This document shows, piece by piece, positions 23,778 through 32,660 of a stretch of DNA of 64,000 nt. The position numbers and the translations under genes were made by a program. A model generated the notes under the pieces. That model saw only the letters and a program-made list of their open reading frames with translations, searched no databases and had not been told where the DNA came from. Positions within the stretch are counted from its first letter, which is position 1, and each line of letters opens with the position of its first letter. The stretch lies in the NCBI RefSeq assembly GCF_017894385.1, contig NZ_CP059560.1, positions 4,348,501-4,412,500 of the forward strand, read 5' to 3'. This DNA is from Aromatoleum petrolei. GTDB lineage: Bacteria; Pseudomonadota; Gammaproteobacteria; Burkholderiales; Rhodocyclaceae.

Positions 23778-25973
23778 TCAAGCCGCCATATTGGCCCGCG
23801 CTATGTGCAGTTTTTTGTAGCTATCGATTAGGCGCTGGTGCCTGTCGAGCCCTTCCAGCTTCGTGCTTGTCGGCGTTAGGCCGAAGAAGCGCACGCTACC
23901 GTCCACCGCCCCTATCACCGCGTCCATCCGCGGGTTGCCAAACATCCGGCGGAAATTGACCTCGTAATCGTCCAATTCAAGGTCGTCGTCCAGCAGCACC
24001 TCCAGCACCACATTCAAGGCCTGATATAACAACCCGCGCTCGGCCGTGTTTTCATTATATTGGAGGAAGGCTTCCACCTGTTCCTTCGCCGCTTCAAATT
24101 GCTTCAAGGCGAGATTAATCAGCAGTTTCAACTCCAAAAGCGTTAGTTGACCCCAGGCCGTATTCTCGTCAAATTCGATGCCGATCAATGTAATGATATC
24201 GGTGTAGTCATCCAGTTCGCTGTCTTCCAGACGTTCAAGCAGCGCCCCCAGGCTGGCATCGTCGAGGCGATGCAAGTTCAAGATGTCGGCGCGGAACAAC
24301 AGTGCTTTGTTGGTGTTGTCCCAGATCAGGTCTTCCACTGGATAGACTTCTGAGTATCCCGGCACCAGGATGCGGCAGGCCGTCGCGCCGAGCTGGTCAT
24401 GCACCGCCATGTACACTTCCTTACCCATGTCTTCGAGAATGCCGAACAACGTTGCGGCTTCCTCGGCATTGGAGTTTGCACCCTGACCAGAAAAATCCCA
24501 CTCGACGAAATCATAGTCGGCTTTGCTGCTGAAAAAGCGCCACGACACCACGCCGCTGGAATCAATAAAGTGCTCGACGAAGTTATTCGGCTCCGTCACG
24601 GCGTTACTTTCGAAGGTGGGCTGGGGTAGATCGTTCAGGCCTTCGAAACTGCGCCCCTGCAGCAACTCGGTAAGGCTGCGTTCCAGCGCCACCTCCAAGC
24701 TCGGGTGCGCCCCAAACGAGGCAAATACGCCGCCAGTACGGGGGTTCATCAAGGTGACGCACATCACCGGAAATTCCCCGCCCAGCGACGCATCCTTCAC
24801 CAGCACGGGAAAGCCCTGCTTTTCCAGCTCCTCAATGCCGGCGAGGATGCCAGGATATTTTTTCAACACTTCGTTCGGCACATCGGGCAGCGCGATTTCG
24901 CCTTCCAGGATTTCGCGCTTTACCGCCCGCTCGAAGATTTCCGATAGGCATTGCACCTGTGCCTCGGCCAGCGAATTGCCGGCACTCATGCCATTGCTGA
25001 GGAATAAATTGTCGATCAGATTGGCGGGAAAATACACCACCGCGCCGTCCGACTGACGAACATACGGCAGCGAACAGATGCCGCGCTGCACATTGCCGGA
25101 GTTGGTGTCGTACAAATGCGAGCCACGCAATTCGCCATCGGGGTTGTAAATCTGCAGGCAGTACTCGTCGAGAATTTCGGTCGGCAGCGCATCGTCAGGG
25201 CCGGGTATGAACCAACGCTCGTTCGGGTAATGCACAAACGCCGCGTTGGCAATGTCTTCCCCCCAGAACTGGTCGTTGTAAAAATGATTGCAATTCAGAC
25301 GCTCGATAAATTCGCCCAATGCCGACGCCAGCGCGCTTTCTTTGGTAGCACCCTTGCCATTGGTAAAACACATCGGCGAGTGCGCATCCCGAATATGCAG
25401 CGACCACACGTTAGGAACAAGATTGCGCCACGAAGCGATCTCAATCTTGATGCCCAGGTCTGCCAACACGCCCGACATATTGGCGATAGTCTTCTCCAGC
25501 GGCAGATCCTTTCCAGCAATGTAGGTGCTTACGTCTGAATCCGGATTCAGTGTCAGCAAGGCCTGAGCGTCGGCATCCAGATTTTCAACTTCTTCAATTA
25601 CAAACTCAGGCCCGGTTTGCACCACCCTCTTTACCGTGCAACGCTCGACGGAACGCAAAATGCCCTGGCGGTCTGTGGCGGAGATATTCTCTGGCAACTC
25701 GACCTGAATCTTGAAAATCTGCTTGTAGCGGTCTTCCGGATCAACAATATTGTTCTGCGACAGGCGAATGTTTTCGGTAGGAATATTGCGAGTATCGCAG
25801 TACAACTTCACAAAATACGCCGCACACAAAGCCGACGAAGCCAGAAAATAATCAAACGGGCCAGGCGCCGAGCCATCGCCCTTATAGCGGATAGGCTGAT
25901 CGGCCACCACTGTGAAGTCATCAAATTTGGCTTCAAGACGAAGCTTGTCGAGAAAATTGACCTTAATTTCCAT
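23778..25973 (-). CDS. ycaO: OsmC domain / YcaO domain fusion protein
   Basis: 731 aa. Residues 1-145 are an OsmC-like domain (LRLEAKFDDFTVVADQ, FDYFLASSALCAAYFVKLYC with the family Cys). Residues 150-570 are a YcaO ATP-binding domain (GKGATKESALASALGEFIERLNC, SAGNSLAEAQVQCLSEIFERAVK, with the Glu and Gln residues that bind ATP/Mg). The C-terminal 150 residues are helical, as in E. coli YcaO. The end (IARANMAA) lacks the proline-rich PxPxP tail of RiPP cyclodehydratases, and no precursor peptide is nearby. E. coli YcaO is linked to RimO-dependent methylthiolation of ribosomal protein S12, and a similar role is likely. Codon use is less GC-rich than that of the neighbours, suggesting recent transfer. 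Confidence 0.9.
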   Translation of the reverse strand: MEIKVNFLDKLRLEAKFDDFTVVADQPIRYKGDGSAPGPFDYFLASSALCAAYFVKLYCDTRNIPTENIRLSQNNIVDPEDRYKQIFKIQVELPENISATDRQGILRSVERCTVKRVVQTGPEFVIEEVENLDADAQALLTLNPDSDVSTYIAGKDLPLEKTIANMSGVLADLGIKIEIASWRNLVPNVWSLHIRDAHSPMCFTNGKGATKESALASALGEFIERLNCNHFYNDQFWGEDIANAAFVHYPNERWFIPGPDDALPTEILDEYCLQIYNPDGELRGSHLYDTNSGNVQRGICSLPYVRQSDGAVVYFPANLIDNLFLSNGMSAGNSLAEAQVQCLSEIFERAVKREILEGEIALPDVPNEVLKKYPGILAGIEELEKQGFPVLVKDASLGGEFPVMCVTLMNPRTGGVFASFGAHPSLEVALERSLTELLQGRSFEGLNDLPQPTFESNAVTEPNNFVEHFIDSSGVVSWRFFSSKADYDFVEWDFSGQGANSNAEEAATLFGILEDMGKEVYMAVHDQLGATACRILVPGYSEVYPVEDLIWDNTNKALLFRADILNLHRLDDASLGALLERLEDSELDDYTDIITLIGIEFDENTAWGQLTLLELKLLINLALKQFEAAKEQVEAFLQYNENTAERGLLYQALNVVLEVLLDDDLELDDYEVNFRRMFGNPRMDAVIGAVDGSVRFFGLTPTSTKLEGLDRHQRLIDSYKKLHIARANMAA

Positions 25974-26106
25974 TGGGGAATCCCGAAATAGCGTTCAAAC
26001 TGATTTGGCCGCCATTATCACCGTTTCTGCAGGTTTGGGTCGGACTTTGCCGTTGGGTTCGATCAACAGCCGCTGAAAGCGGAAGCGCCACGGACGGATG
26101 CCGTAG

Positions 26107-26360
26107 AGCGCACTGCGCCGCCCCCTCGGGGAGACGTATATGGCGGTTGTGGCCGACGAGCTGGTCGATGTGCCGCTGCACCCCTACAGCCAGCCGAAGT
26201 ACATGACCTGCGTGGACCTGGGCCCCTCGGTCGCGCTGTACACAGAGGGCTGGGACCCGCAACGCATCCTTGATGCGGGAGGATGCCAGGTCGCTCAAGC
26301 GGGAAATCGCGACGAAATGGATGTATCCGCCGGCGCCGGATTTCCCGCGCGTCGCGGCAC
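26107..26360 (+). pseudogene. NDH-2-like FAD oxidoreductase C-terminal remnant, frameshifted
   Basis: In one frame (from about 26107) the text reads VPLHPYSQPKYMTCVDLG then ALYTEGWDPQ, a pattern I recognise from the C-terminal part of type II NADH dehydrogenase-like flavoproteins. The continuation expected in that family (K..KR.I...WIYPP) appears as DARSLKREIATKWMYPPAPD in the next frame from about 26281. This indicates a single-base frameshift near 26265-26280. No N-terminal FAD motif is visible before it. It lies between the OsmC-YcaO gene and the aldo/keto reductase. Confidence 0.5.
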
Positions 26361-26428
26361 TTGCGGGGCGTTGTCGTGGTCTGAGCTTGCGAAGGCCGTG
26401 CTGCGGCCGTCTTGTGGAGGAAGGGTGC

Positions 26429-27394
26429 ATGTCCGGTCCGTCGTCCCCGATGATTGCCGGTCGCGGAATGACGCGGGCGGAATTCCTGCGCCTTGCGGCG
26501 GGCGCGGCGGCGGGGCTTCTCGTCGGCGGCGGAGCGAGGGCGCAGACGCCCGACGAGTCTTCCGGCGCTGCGATGCCGACGCGCTCGATTCCTTCGACCC
26601 AGGAGCCGTTGCCGGTGATTGGCCTCGGCACCTACGTGGGTTTCGACGTGCCGCGCGAGTCGGCGGAGTATCGCCGGCTGCCGGAGGTGTTGCGGACCCT
26701 GTTCGAGGCCCGCGGGTCGGTGATCGATACCTCGCCGATGTACGGGCGGGCGGAGGCGGTGACGGGGGAGCTGCTTGCTGCGGGCGGGCTGCGCAACCGC
26801 GCCTTCGTCGCGACCAAGGTGTGGACGCGCGGGCGGGCCGAGGGGATTCGGCAGATGCAGGAGTCGATGCGGCTGCTGCAGGTGGAACGCCTGGATTTGA
26901 TGCAGGTGCATAACCTGGTCGACTGGCGCGTGCACCTGTCGACGCTGCGCGCCTGGCAGGCCGCGGCGCGCGTGCGTTATATCGGCATCACGCATTACAC
27001 GAGCGGTGCCTATGGCGAGCTGGAGGCGGTGATGCGCGAGGCACAGTTCGACTTCCTGCAGGTCAATTATTCGGTCGACGAACGGGAGGCGGAGCGGCGC
27101 ATCCTGCCGCTGGCGGCCGAGCGCGGCATGGCGGTGCTGATCAACAGGCCCTTCGGCGGCGGCGGGGTGTTGCGCCGCCTGCGTGAGCGGCCGCTGCCGC
27201 CGTGGGCGGCGGAGATCGGGGCGACAAGCTGGGCGCAGGTGCTGTTGAAGTTCGTGTTGAGCCATCCGGCCGTGACCTGCGCGATTCCGGGGACCGGGCG
27301 GCCGGAGCACATGGTGGACAACGTGCGTGCGGCCATCGGCACGCTTCCCGATGCGGCGTTCTGGAAGCGCCATATCGATTCGATCGACGCCTGA
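26429..27394 (+). CDS. Exported aldo/keto reductase
   Basis: 321 aa from ATG 26429 (GGAGG 8 nt upstream). The N-terminus MTRAEFLRLAAGAAAGLL looks like a Tat signal, but the second Arg of the twin pair is Ala, so Tat export is doubtful and Sec export or no export is possible. The barrel follows: GLGTYVGFD, the catalytic Tyr in DTSPMYGRAE, Lys in AFVATKVWTR, then DLMQVHNLVDW and the NADPH-binding end IPGTGRPEHMVDN. Where the catalytic His is expected the sequence is QVHN. The substrate is unknown. It is followed 159 nt later by another exported NADPH-type oxidoreductase. Confidence 0.85.
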   Translation: MSGPSSPMIAGRGMTRAEFLRLAAGAAAGLLVGGGARAQTPDESSGAAMPTRSIPSTQEPLPVIGLGTYVGFDVPRESAEYRRLPEVLRTLFEARGSVIDTSPMYGRAEAVTGELLAAGGLRNRAFVATKVWTRGRAEGIRQMQESMRLLQVERLDLMQVHNLVDWRVHLSTLRAWQAAARVRYIGITHYTSGAYGELEAVMREAQFDFLQVNYSVDEREAERRILPLAAERGMAVLINRPFGGGGVLRRLRERPLPPWAAEIGATSWAQVLLKFVLSHPAVTCAIPGTGRPEHMVDNVRAAIGTLPDAAFWKRHIDSIDA

Positions 27395-27463
27395 GCACTT
27401 TGGCCCGGAGGCCAGGAGGGGGATGGGATTCCGCCGCATCGGCTTGACCCATCCCGCCCCCAG

Positions 27464-27493
27464 CTCTCCCCTCGACGGGGAGGGAGCAACTGC
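27464..27493. repeat. Intergenic stem-loop repeat, copy 2
   Basis: CTCCCC-TCGAC-GGGGAG stem-loop followed by GGAGCAACTGC, matching the element at 20041-20071. It lies between the aldo/keto reductase and the next oxidoreductase and may end the first transcript. Confidence 0.45.
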
Positions 27494-27553
27494 TTTGACT
27501 CGGCCCGGCATGACGTAATCGACCGCCGGGTTCATATTGCTGCGGAGGCAAGC

Positions 27554-28303
27554 ATGACTACGCGTTTCCGTTCCGATGCGGTCCCCGATCCCCGGCGCCG
27601 CAACTTGATCCTTGCCGCCGCGGCGACGGTTGCGCTGGCCATGCTGCCGCGTGCTGCGTTTGGCGCGTCGGACGGTTTCCGCATCGGCATCATCGGCACC
27701 GGGCGGATCGGCGGCGCGCTGGCCGAGCTGTGGGCGAGGGCCGGTCACGAGTTGCTGATCTCGTCGCGCCATCCGGACGACCTGAAGCCCCTCGCCGCAC
27801 GCCTGGGCGCGAACGTGCGGATCGGCACGCCGCGCGAGGCGGCGGAATTCGGCGACGTCGTGCTGATTGCGGTGCCCTACGGGGCGCTGCCTCAGGTGGG
27901 ACGCGACTATGCGGGGCTGATGGCGAGGAAGGTGGTGCTGGAAACCGGCAATCCGCGACGCGAGCGCGACGGACCGATGGCGACGCCGGCATTGGAGCGG
28001 GGCACCGGGGTGGCGTCGGCCGAATACCTGCCCGGCGTGCGCCTGGTGCGGGCCTTCACGTCTGTGCCGCATACCGCGCTGCGCGGTGAGGCGCATCGTG
28101 ACGGCGAGCGTATCGGCGTGCCGCTCGCGGCCGACGACCGCGACGCGCTGGCGGTTGCCGCGCGCCTGGTCGAGGACGCCGGCTTCGAGCCGGTGCCGGT
28201 CGGGGGGCTGGCGCGTGCCAGGGATTTCGATGTCGGTTCGCCGGTGTTCGGCCGGGCGCTGACGGCGCGCGAGCTGCGGCAGGTGATGGGCGTCGCGCGC
28301 TGA
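27554..28303 (+). CDS. Exported NADPH-dependent F420-reductase-like protein
   Basis: 249 aa with GGAGG before the ATG. The leader has RRRNLILAAAATVALAMLP ending near FGAS, a Tat-like signal with an Arg cluster. The mature protein opens with a Rossmann motif GIIGTGRIGGALAELWARAGHE and continues ISSRHPDDL, matching the NADPH-dependent F420 reductase and TrkA/6PGDH-like fold. Betaproteobacteria generally do not make F420, so a flavin, quinone or aldehyde substrate is more likely. It starts 13 nt before the transporter gene, so the two are coupled. Confidence 0.8.
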   Translation: MTTRFRSDAVPDPRRRNLILAAAATVALAMLPRAAFGASDGFRIGIIGTGRIGGALAELWARAGHELLISSRHPDDLKPLAARLGANVRIGTPREAAEFGDVVLIAVPYGALPQVGRDYAGLMARKVVLETGNPRRERDGPMATPALERGTGVASAEYLPGVRLVRAFTSVPHTALRGEAHRDGERIGVPLAADDRDALAVAARLVEDAGFEPVPVGGLARARDFDVGSPVFGRALTARELRQVMGVAR

Positions 28304-28316
28304 GGACGGGTGGGCG

Positions 28317-29579
28317 ATGTTCGGGGCGCTCGTCCGTCGGGTGGTGCCGGTTCGCGAGGGCGAGACGCTGCCCTTGCTGCTCGCGACCGCCTGCGGCTTC
28401 GCGATTCTGTATTCCTACTACCTGTTGCGTCCGGTGCGCGACGAGATCGGCGCGGCGGACCGCGGCAATCTGCAGATCCTGTGGACCGCCGTGTTCGTCG
28501 TGATGCTGCTGGCGGTGCCGCTGTATTCGGCGGCGGTGGCGCGCTGGCCGCGGGCGGTGTTCGTGCCGCTGGCGAACCGCTTCTTCGCGGCCAACCTGCT
28601 CGCCTTCTATGCCGCGCTGTATCTGCTGCCCGAGTCGGCGCGGGCATGGATAGACCGCGTGTTCTACGTGTGGACGAGCGTGTTCGCGCTGTTCGTCGTC
28701 ACGGTGTTCTGGGGCTTCGTCGCGGATCTCTTCCGTCACGAACAGGGCAAGCGCCTGTTCGGCTTCATCGCGGTCGGCTCCTCGCTCGGCGGCATCGCGG
28801 GGTCGGCGACGACCGCGGTGCTGGCGCAGCATGTGCCGGTGTTCCTGCTCCTGCTGATCGCCGTGCTGCCGCTGGAGGCGGCGTCGTGGTGCACGCGGGC
28901 GCTCGATCGCCATGCGCAACGCCGGCCGGCTGTGCTCGCACGCGAACCGGAGGCGCGCATCGGCGGCAGCGCGTGGAGCGGGGCGCCGCTCGTGTTCCGT
29001 TCCCCGGCCTTGCTGCGCATCGCACTGTGGCTGCTGCTGATGACCTTCGCCTCGACCATCCTGTACTTCGTCCAGGCGCACATGCTCGGCGAGGCCTATT
29101 CCGACCGGGCGCTGCGGCGGGTCTTCCTCGCCCGCGTGGATGCTGTCGTGAATGGGGTGACGATCGTGATGCAGGTCTGCCTCACCGCCCACATTCTGCA
29201 TCGTATCGGGGTGGGGCTGACGCTGGCCCTGCTCCCGGTCGTGGCGCTCGTCGGTTTCGTGGTGCTCGGCATTGCGCCAGCACTCGCCGCGCTGGTGGCC
29301 GTGCGCGTGCTCTACGACAGCACCCGCCATGCGCTCGCAAAGCCTGCACGCGAGGTGCTGTTCACGCTGGTCGGTCGTGAGGAGCGATACAAGGCCAAGA
29401 CCTTCATCGACGCCGTGGTGTATCGCGGCGGCGATCTTGCGAGCGGCTGGATCTACGCGGGGCTCGCGGCCTTGGGTCTGTCAGTGGGCGCGATCGCGCT
29501 GGCTGCAGTGCCGTTGACGGGCTGCTGGATCCTGGTCGCGCGTCAACTGGGGCGCTGGGACGAGCTGGATCGCACGTGA
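28317..29579 (+). CDS. NTP/NDP-exchange-type (MFS) membrane transporter
   Basis: 420 aa with about 12 hydrophobic helices. The opening helix FAILYSYYLLRPVRDEIGA matches the Npt/ADP-ATP-translocase-like branch of the MFS (YLLRPVRDE). FWGFVADLFRHEQGKRLFGFIAVGSSLGG holds the conserved loop between helices 4 and 5. Free-living bacteria carry such homologues without proof of nucleotide transport. It follows the F420-reductase-like gene closely, so it may move that enzyme's cofactor or product; this is an inference. ATG 28317 follows GAGGACGGG. Confidence 0.8.
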   Translation: MFGALVRRVVPVREGETLPLLLATACGFAILYSYYLLRPVRDEIGAADRGNLQILWTAVFVVMLLAVPLYSAAVARWPRAVFVPLANRFFAANLLAFYAALYLLPESARAWIDRVFYVWTSVFALFVVTVFWGFVADLFRHEQGKRLFGFIAVGSSLGGIAGSATTAVLAQHVPVFLLLLIAVLPLEAASWCTRALDRHAQRRPAVLAREPEARIGGSAWSGAPLVFRSPALLRIALWLLLMTFASTILYFVQAHMLGEAYSDRALRRVFLARVDAVVNGVTIVMQVCLTAHILHRIGVGLTLALLPVVALVGFVVLGIAPALAALVAVRVLYDSTRHALAKPAREVLFTLVGREERYKAKTFIDAVVYRGGDLASGWIYAGLAALGLSVGAIALAAVPLTGCWILVARQLGRWDELDRT

Positions 29580-29614
29580 GCCCCGGCCGGCGGATGCATC
29601 GCGACTATCCTTGA

Positions 29615-29657
29615 CAAAGGTAAATTTTGTACAATATCGCAGTAAACTTTACCTTTG
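29615..29657. promoter_or_regulatory. Large inverted repeat over a promoter region
   Basis: Arms CAAAGGTAAATTTT (29615-29628) and GTAAACTTTACCTTTG (its 14-nt core is 29644-29657) are complementary at 13 of 14 positions around a 15-nt spacer. TTGACA (29611-29616) abuts the left arm and a TA-rich stretch (ACAATATC) lies inside the spacer, so a repressor binding here would cover the promoter of the diguanylate cyclase gene. The -35 to -10 spacing is about 15-16 nt. Confidence 0.5.
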
Positions 29658-29770
29658 GCCGGCGCTGAGGTGTGCGGCGCTTGAATCCTTGCACCTGCGT
29701 CGCTGCTGTTGTCCTGACGCAGGACAGCTTCGACAATTTCCGAAAGACAAGGTCATGGACAGGTGATCGA

Positions 29771-32608
29771 ATGAATCTGCCTGATTTTCGGTGGCGATCG
29801 CTCAACACGCGGATCACCCTCGTTACGCTGTGCATCTTCCTGGTCAGCATCTGGTCGCTGGCCCTCTATGCCAGCCATGCGTTGCGCAAGGACATGCGGC
29901 GTCTTATGGGACAGCAGCAGTTCGCGACCGCGACCGTGCTGGCCGCGGGCGTCAATGACGCTCTTGCGAAGCGGCTGCATGCGCTGGAGATCTTTGCCGG
30001 CACGATCGCCGCGACCTCGGGGCACGACGCATCGGACTTGCAGACACTGCTGGAGCGCAATCCGGTCTTGCTCGACTTGTTCAATGGCGGGGTTGCCGTA
30101 CTGGATGGCGGCGGCACCGCGATCGCGGGCCCGCCGGCGTCGGCCGTCCGGATCGGGGTGAATTTCGCCGATCGGGATGATGTTGCGGCCGCACTCAGGC
30201 AGGGAAGTGCGACGATCGGGCGGCCGTCGATGGGCGAGGATGCGCGTGCGGCGATGTTCGGGATGGCGGCGCCCGTCCGTGACGCCACGGGTCGCGTGGT
30301 GGGGGCGGTGCTGGGGATGACCGAACTGTCGAAACCGAATTTCATCGATCGGATCGCCGGCAACGCGTATGGTCGCACCGGATCGTACGTGCTCGTTGCG
30401 CCGCGCGACCGGCGGGTGTTCGCCGCGTCGGACAAGGCGCGGATCATGGAGGTGCTGCCTGCTCCGGGCGAAAATCCGTCGATCGACCGGTTCATCGACG
30501 GTTTCGAAGGGTCCGGGGTAATTCGCAATGTGGTCGGTGCGGAAGTTCTTGCCTCGGTCAAGAGCATTCCGCTGGCGGGCTGGCTTGCGGCCGTCACCCT
30601 GCCGATCGAGGATGCATTCGCGCCGATCCGCGCGGTACAGCGGCGCGTGCTGGTTGCCGCGTTCCTGCTCAGCCTGTTCGCTGCGGGGCTCACGTGGGTG
30701 CTGCTGAAGCGCCAGCTCGCACCGATGCTCAATACGGTGAAGACGCTGGCCGCAATTTCGGATCTGAAAGCGTTTCCGCAACCCTTGCCGGTCGTCCGGC
30801 AGGATGAGGTGGGTGAGTTGATCGGCGGGTTCAATCGGCTTCTGGAAACCCTGTCGAAGGGTGATCGTGCGCTGAGGGAAAACGAGCGGAAGCTCGCCAC
30901 GATTCTCCAAAACGTCGATGGATACATCTACATGAAGGACAGGAGCGGACGGTACCTGTTCGCGAATCGCAAGGTGTGCGAATTGTTCGGCGTGACGGAG
31001 CAGGAGATCGTCGGGTACGGGGACGAGAAGTTCTTCGATGCCGACACCGTGGCCCAGATTCGCTCGGGCGACGCACAGGTCCTGACAGAAGGGCGTTCGT
31101 TCCGGATGGAAGAAACCAACCGCAATCGCAAGGACGGACGCACCTCGACCTACCTGACCGTCAAGCTGCCCCTGCGCGACGAGAGTGGCGAGATCTACGC
31201 GCTGTGCGGAATCTCGACGGACATCACCGAGCGCAAGCAGGTCGAGGAAACCTTGCGCGAAAGCCGCGTGTTCGTGCAGGGCGTGCTGGATTCGGTGCCG
31301 AGCCAGATCGCCGTCCTCGACGGCAGCGGGATCATCATCGCCGTGAACGAACCGTGGCGGCGATTTGCCATCGAGAACGGCGTCGAGCCGGGAGGAACCG
31401 CACCCAACACCGATGTCGGAACCTCATACCTGGCGATCTGCGGTGCAAGCGAAAACGGCGCCACCGACGGGGCCGGCGAAGGGATCCGGGCGGTGCTCGA
31501 CGGTCGATTGCCGAGTTTCAGCTTCGAATACCCCTGCCATGCGCCAAATGCCCAGCGCTGGTTCGCGATGACCGTCAACCCGCTGGGGGCCGACCGCAAG
31601 GGCGTGGTGGTCATGCATACCGACATCACGTCCCGCCGGCTCGCCGAAGACCGATTGCGCCTTGCTGCCAGTGTTTTCACCCACGCCTACGAGGGGATCG
31701 CGCTCACCACGGCGACCGGCGAGATCATCGACGTGAACGAAGCTTTCTGCCGCATCACCGGCTACAGCCGCGAGGAAGTGCTGGGCGGCAACCCGCGCAT
31801 ACTGAAATCGGGGCGGCATGACGAGGCGTTCTATGCCGCACTCTGGCAGCGTCTCGCCGAGGATGGCTGCTGGCAGGGCGAGATGTGGAATCGCCGCAAG
31901 AGCGGGGAGATCTATCCCGAACACAAGACCATCACCGTCGTCCGCGACGAGCATGGCCAGGTCCGGCATTACGTTGCGCTGGGGTCCGACATCACCGAGC
32001 GCAAGAACATGGAAGAGCAGATCCGCCAGCTCGCCTTCTATGACGCCCTGACGAACCTGCCGAATCGCCGCCTGTTCCACGATCGCATGCATCAGGCGCT
32101 GGCGGCCAGAAGGCGCACGGGCCGGCAGGGTGCCCTGCTGTTCATCGATCTGGACAATTTCAAGCCGCTGAACGATACGCACGGCCATGACGTCGGCGAT
32201 CTGCTGCTGGTGGAAGTGGCACAGAGGCTGCAAAACTGCGTGCGTGAGATGGACACCGTGGCGCGCTTCGGCGGCGACGAATTCGTGGTGATGCTCGGCG
32301 ACCTGCTGCCCGATCGGGTGGAGGCGCGCCGCCACGCCGAGCATATTGCGCAGAAGATTCTCGCCTGCCTGTCCGACCCTTATGTGCTGACGGTCGAGCA
32401 CGCCGGCCAAGGCGCTCGCACGGTCAGGCACCATTGTTCGGCAAGCATCGGCGTTGCAATGTTCCTGGACACCGAAGTCAGCGAAGACCTCATCCTCAAG
32501 CGGGCGGATGCCGCGATGTACGAGGCCAAGGAGGCCGGCCGCGGGGCGATCCGCATCGTCGATTCCGTTGCGGGAGCGACGCTCGTGGAGCTGGAAGCGC
32601 TCGACTGA
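29771..32608 (+). CDS. Cache-HAMP-PAS-GGDEF diguanylate cyclase
   Basis: 945 aa from ATG 29771; 33 residues of open frame before it are not protein-like. It has TM1 at about 15-38, a periplasmic Cache sensor (about 45-285) and TM2 (about 290-315). HAMP follows, then PAS domains (ILQNVDGYIYMKDRSGRYLF, VLDSVPSQIAVLDGSG, and VFTHAYEGIALT with CRITGYSREEVLGG). The C-terminal GGDEF domain has an intact RFGGDEF active site and an RxxD inhibitory site (REMD) five residues before it. There is no EAL domain, so it should only make c-di-GMP. Its third PAS closely resembles PAS units in the two GGDEF-EAL proteins of this window. A strong dyad lies upstream at 29615-29657. Confidence 0.9.
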   Translation: MNLPDFRWRSLNTRITLVTLCIFLVSIWSLALYASHALRKDMRRLMGQQQFATATVLAAGVNDALAKRLHALEIFAGTIAATSGHDASDLQTLLERNPVLLDLFNGGVAVLDGGGTAIAGPPASAVRIGVNFADRDDVAAALRQGSATIGRPSMGEDARAAMFGMAAPVRDATGRVVGAVLGMTELSKPNFIDRIAGNAYGRTGSYVLVAPRDRRVFAASDKARIMEVLPAPGENPSIDRFIDGFEGSGVIRNVVGAEVLASVKSIPLAGWLAAVTLPIEDAFAPIRAVQRRVLVAAFLLSLFAAGLTWVLLKRQLAPMLNTVKTLAAISDLKAFPQPLPVVRQDEVGELIGGFNRLLETLSKGDRALRENERKLATILQNVDGYIYMKDRSGRYLFANRKVCELFGVTEQEIVGYGDEKFFDADTVAQIRSGDAQVLTEGRSFRMEETNRNRKDGRTSTYLTVKLPLRDESGEIYALCGISTDITERKQVEETLRESRVFVQGVLDSVPSQIAVLDGSGIIIAVNEPWRRFAIENGVEPGGTAPNTDVGTSYLAICGASENGATDGAGEGIRAVLDGRLPSFSFEYPCHAPNAQRWFAMTVNPLGADRKGVVVMHTDITSRRLAEDRLRLAASVFTHAYEGIALTTATGEIIDVNEAFCRITGYSREEVLGGNPRILKSGRHDEAFYAALWQRLAEDGCWQGEMWNRRKSGEIYPEHKTITVVRDEHGQVRHYVALGSDITERKNMEEQIRQLAFYDALTNLPNRRLFHDRMHQALAARRRTGRQGALLFIDLDNFKPLNDTHGHDVGDLLLVEVAQRLQNCVREMDTVARFGGDEFVVMLGDLLPDRVEARRHAEHIAQKILACLSDPYVLTVEHAGQGARTVRHHCSASIGVAMFLDTEVSEDLILKRADAAMYEAKEAGRGAIRIVDSVAGATLVELEALD

Positions 32609-32660
32609 GCGCAACCGGCGCGCTTGCGCCGCGACGGCCGCGCGCCGGGGCCGCGGACGA

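Noticed and set aside
23778..25973. RiPP cyclodehydratase and peptide cluster
   Set aside because: No precursor peptide, no E1-like partner and no PxPxP tail; the OsmC fusion matches the YcaO housekeeping type.
26063..28096. 677-codon open frame on the minus strand
   Set aside because: Antisense to the aldo/keto reductase and F420-reductase-like genes; no motif.
29605..29850. 81-codon minus-strand frame over the dyad region
   Set aside because: Runs across the diguanylate cyclase start and its promoter, with no family signal.
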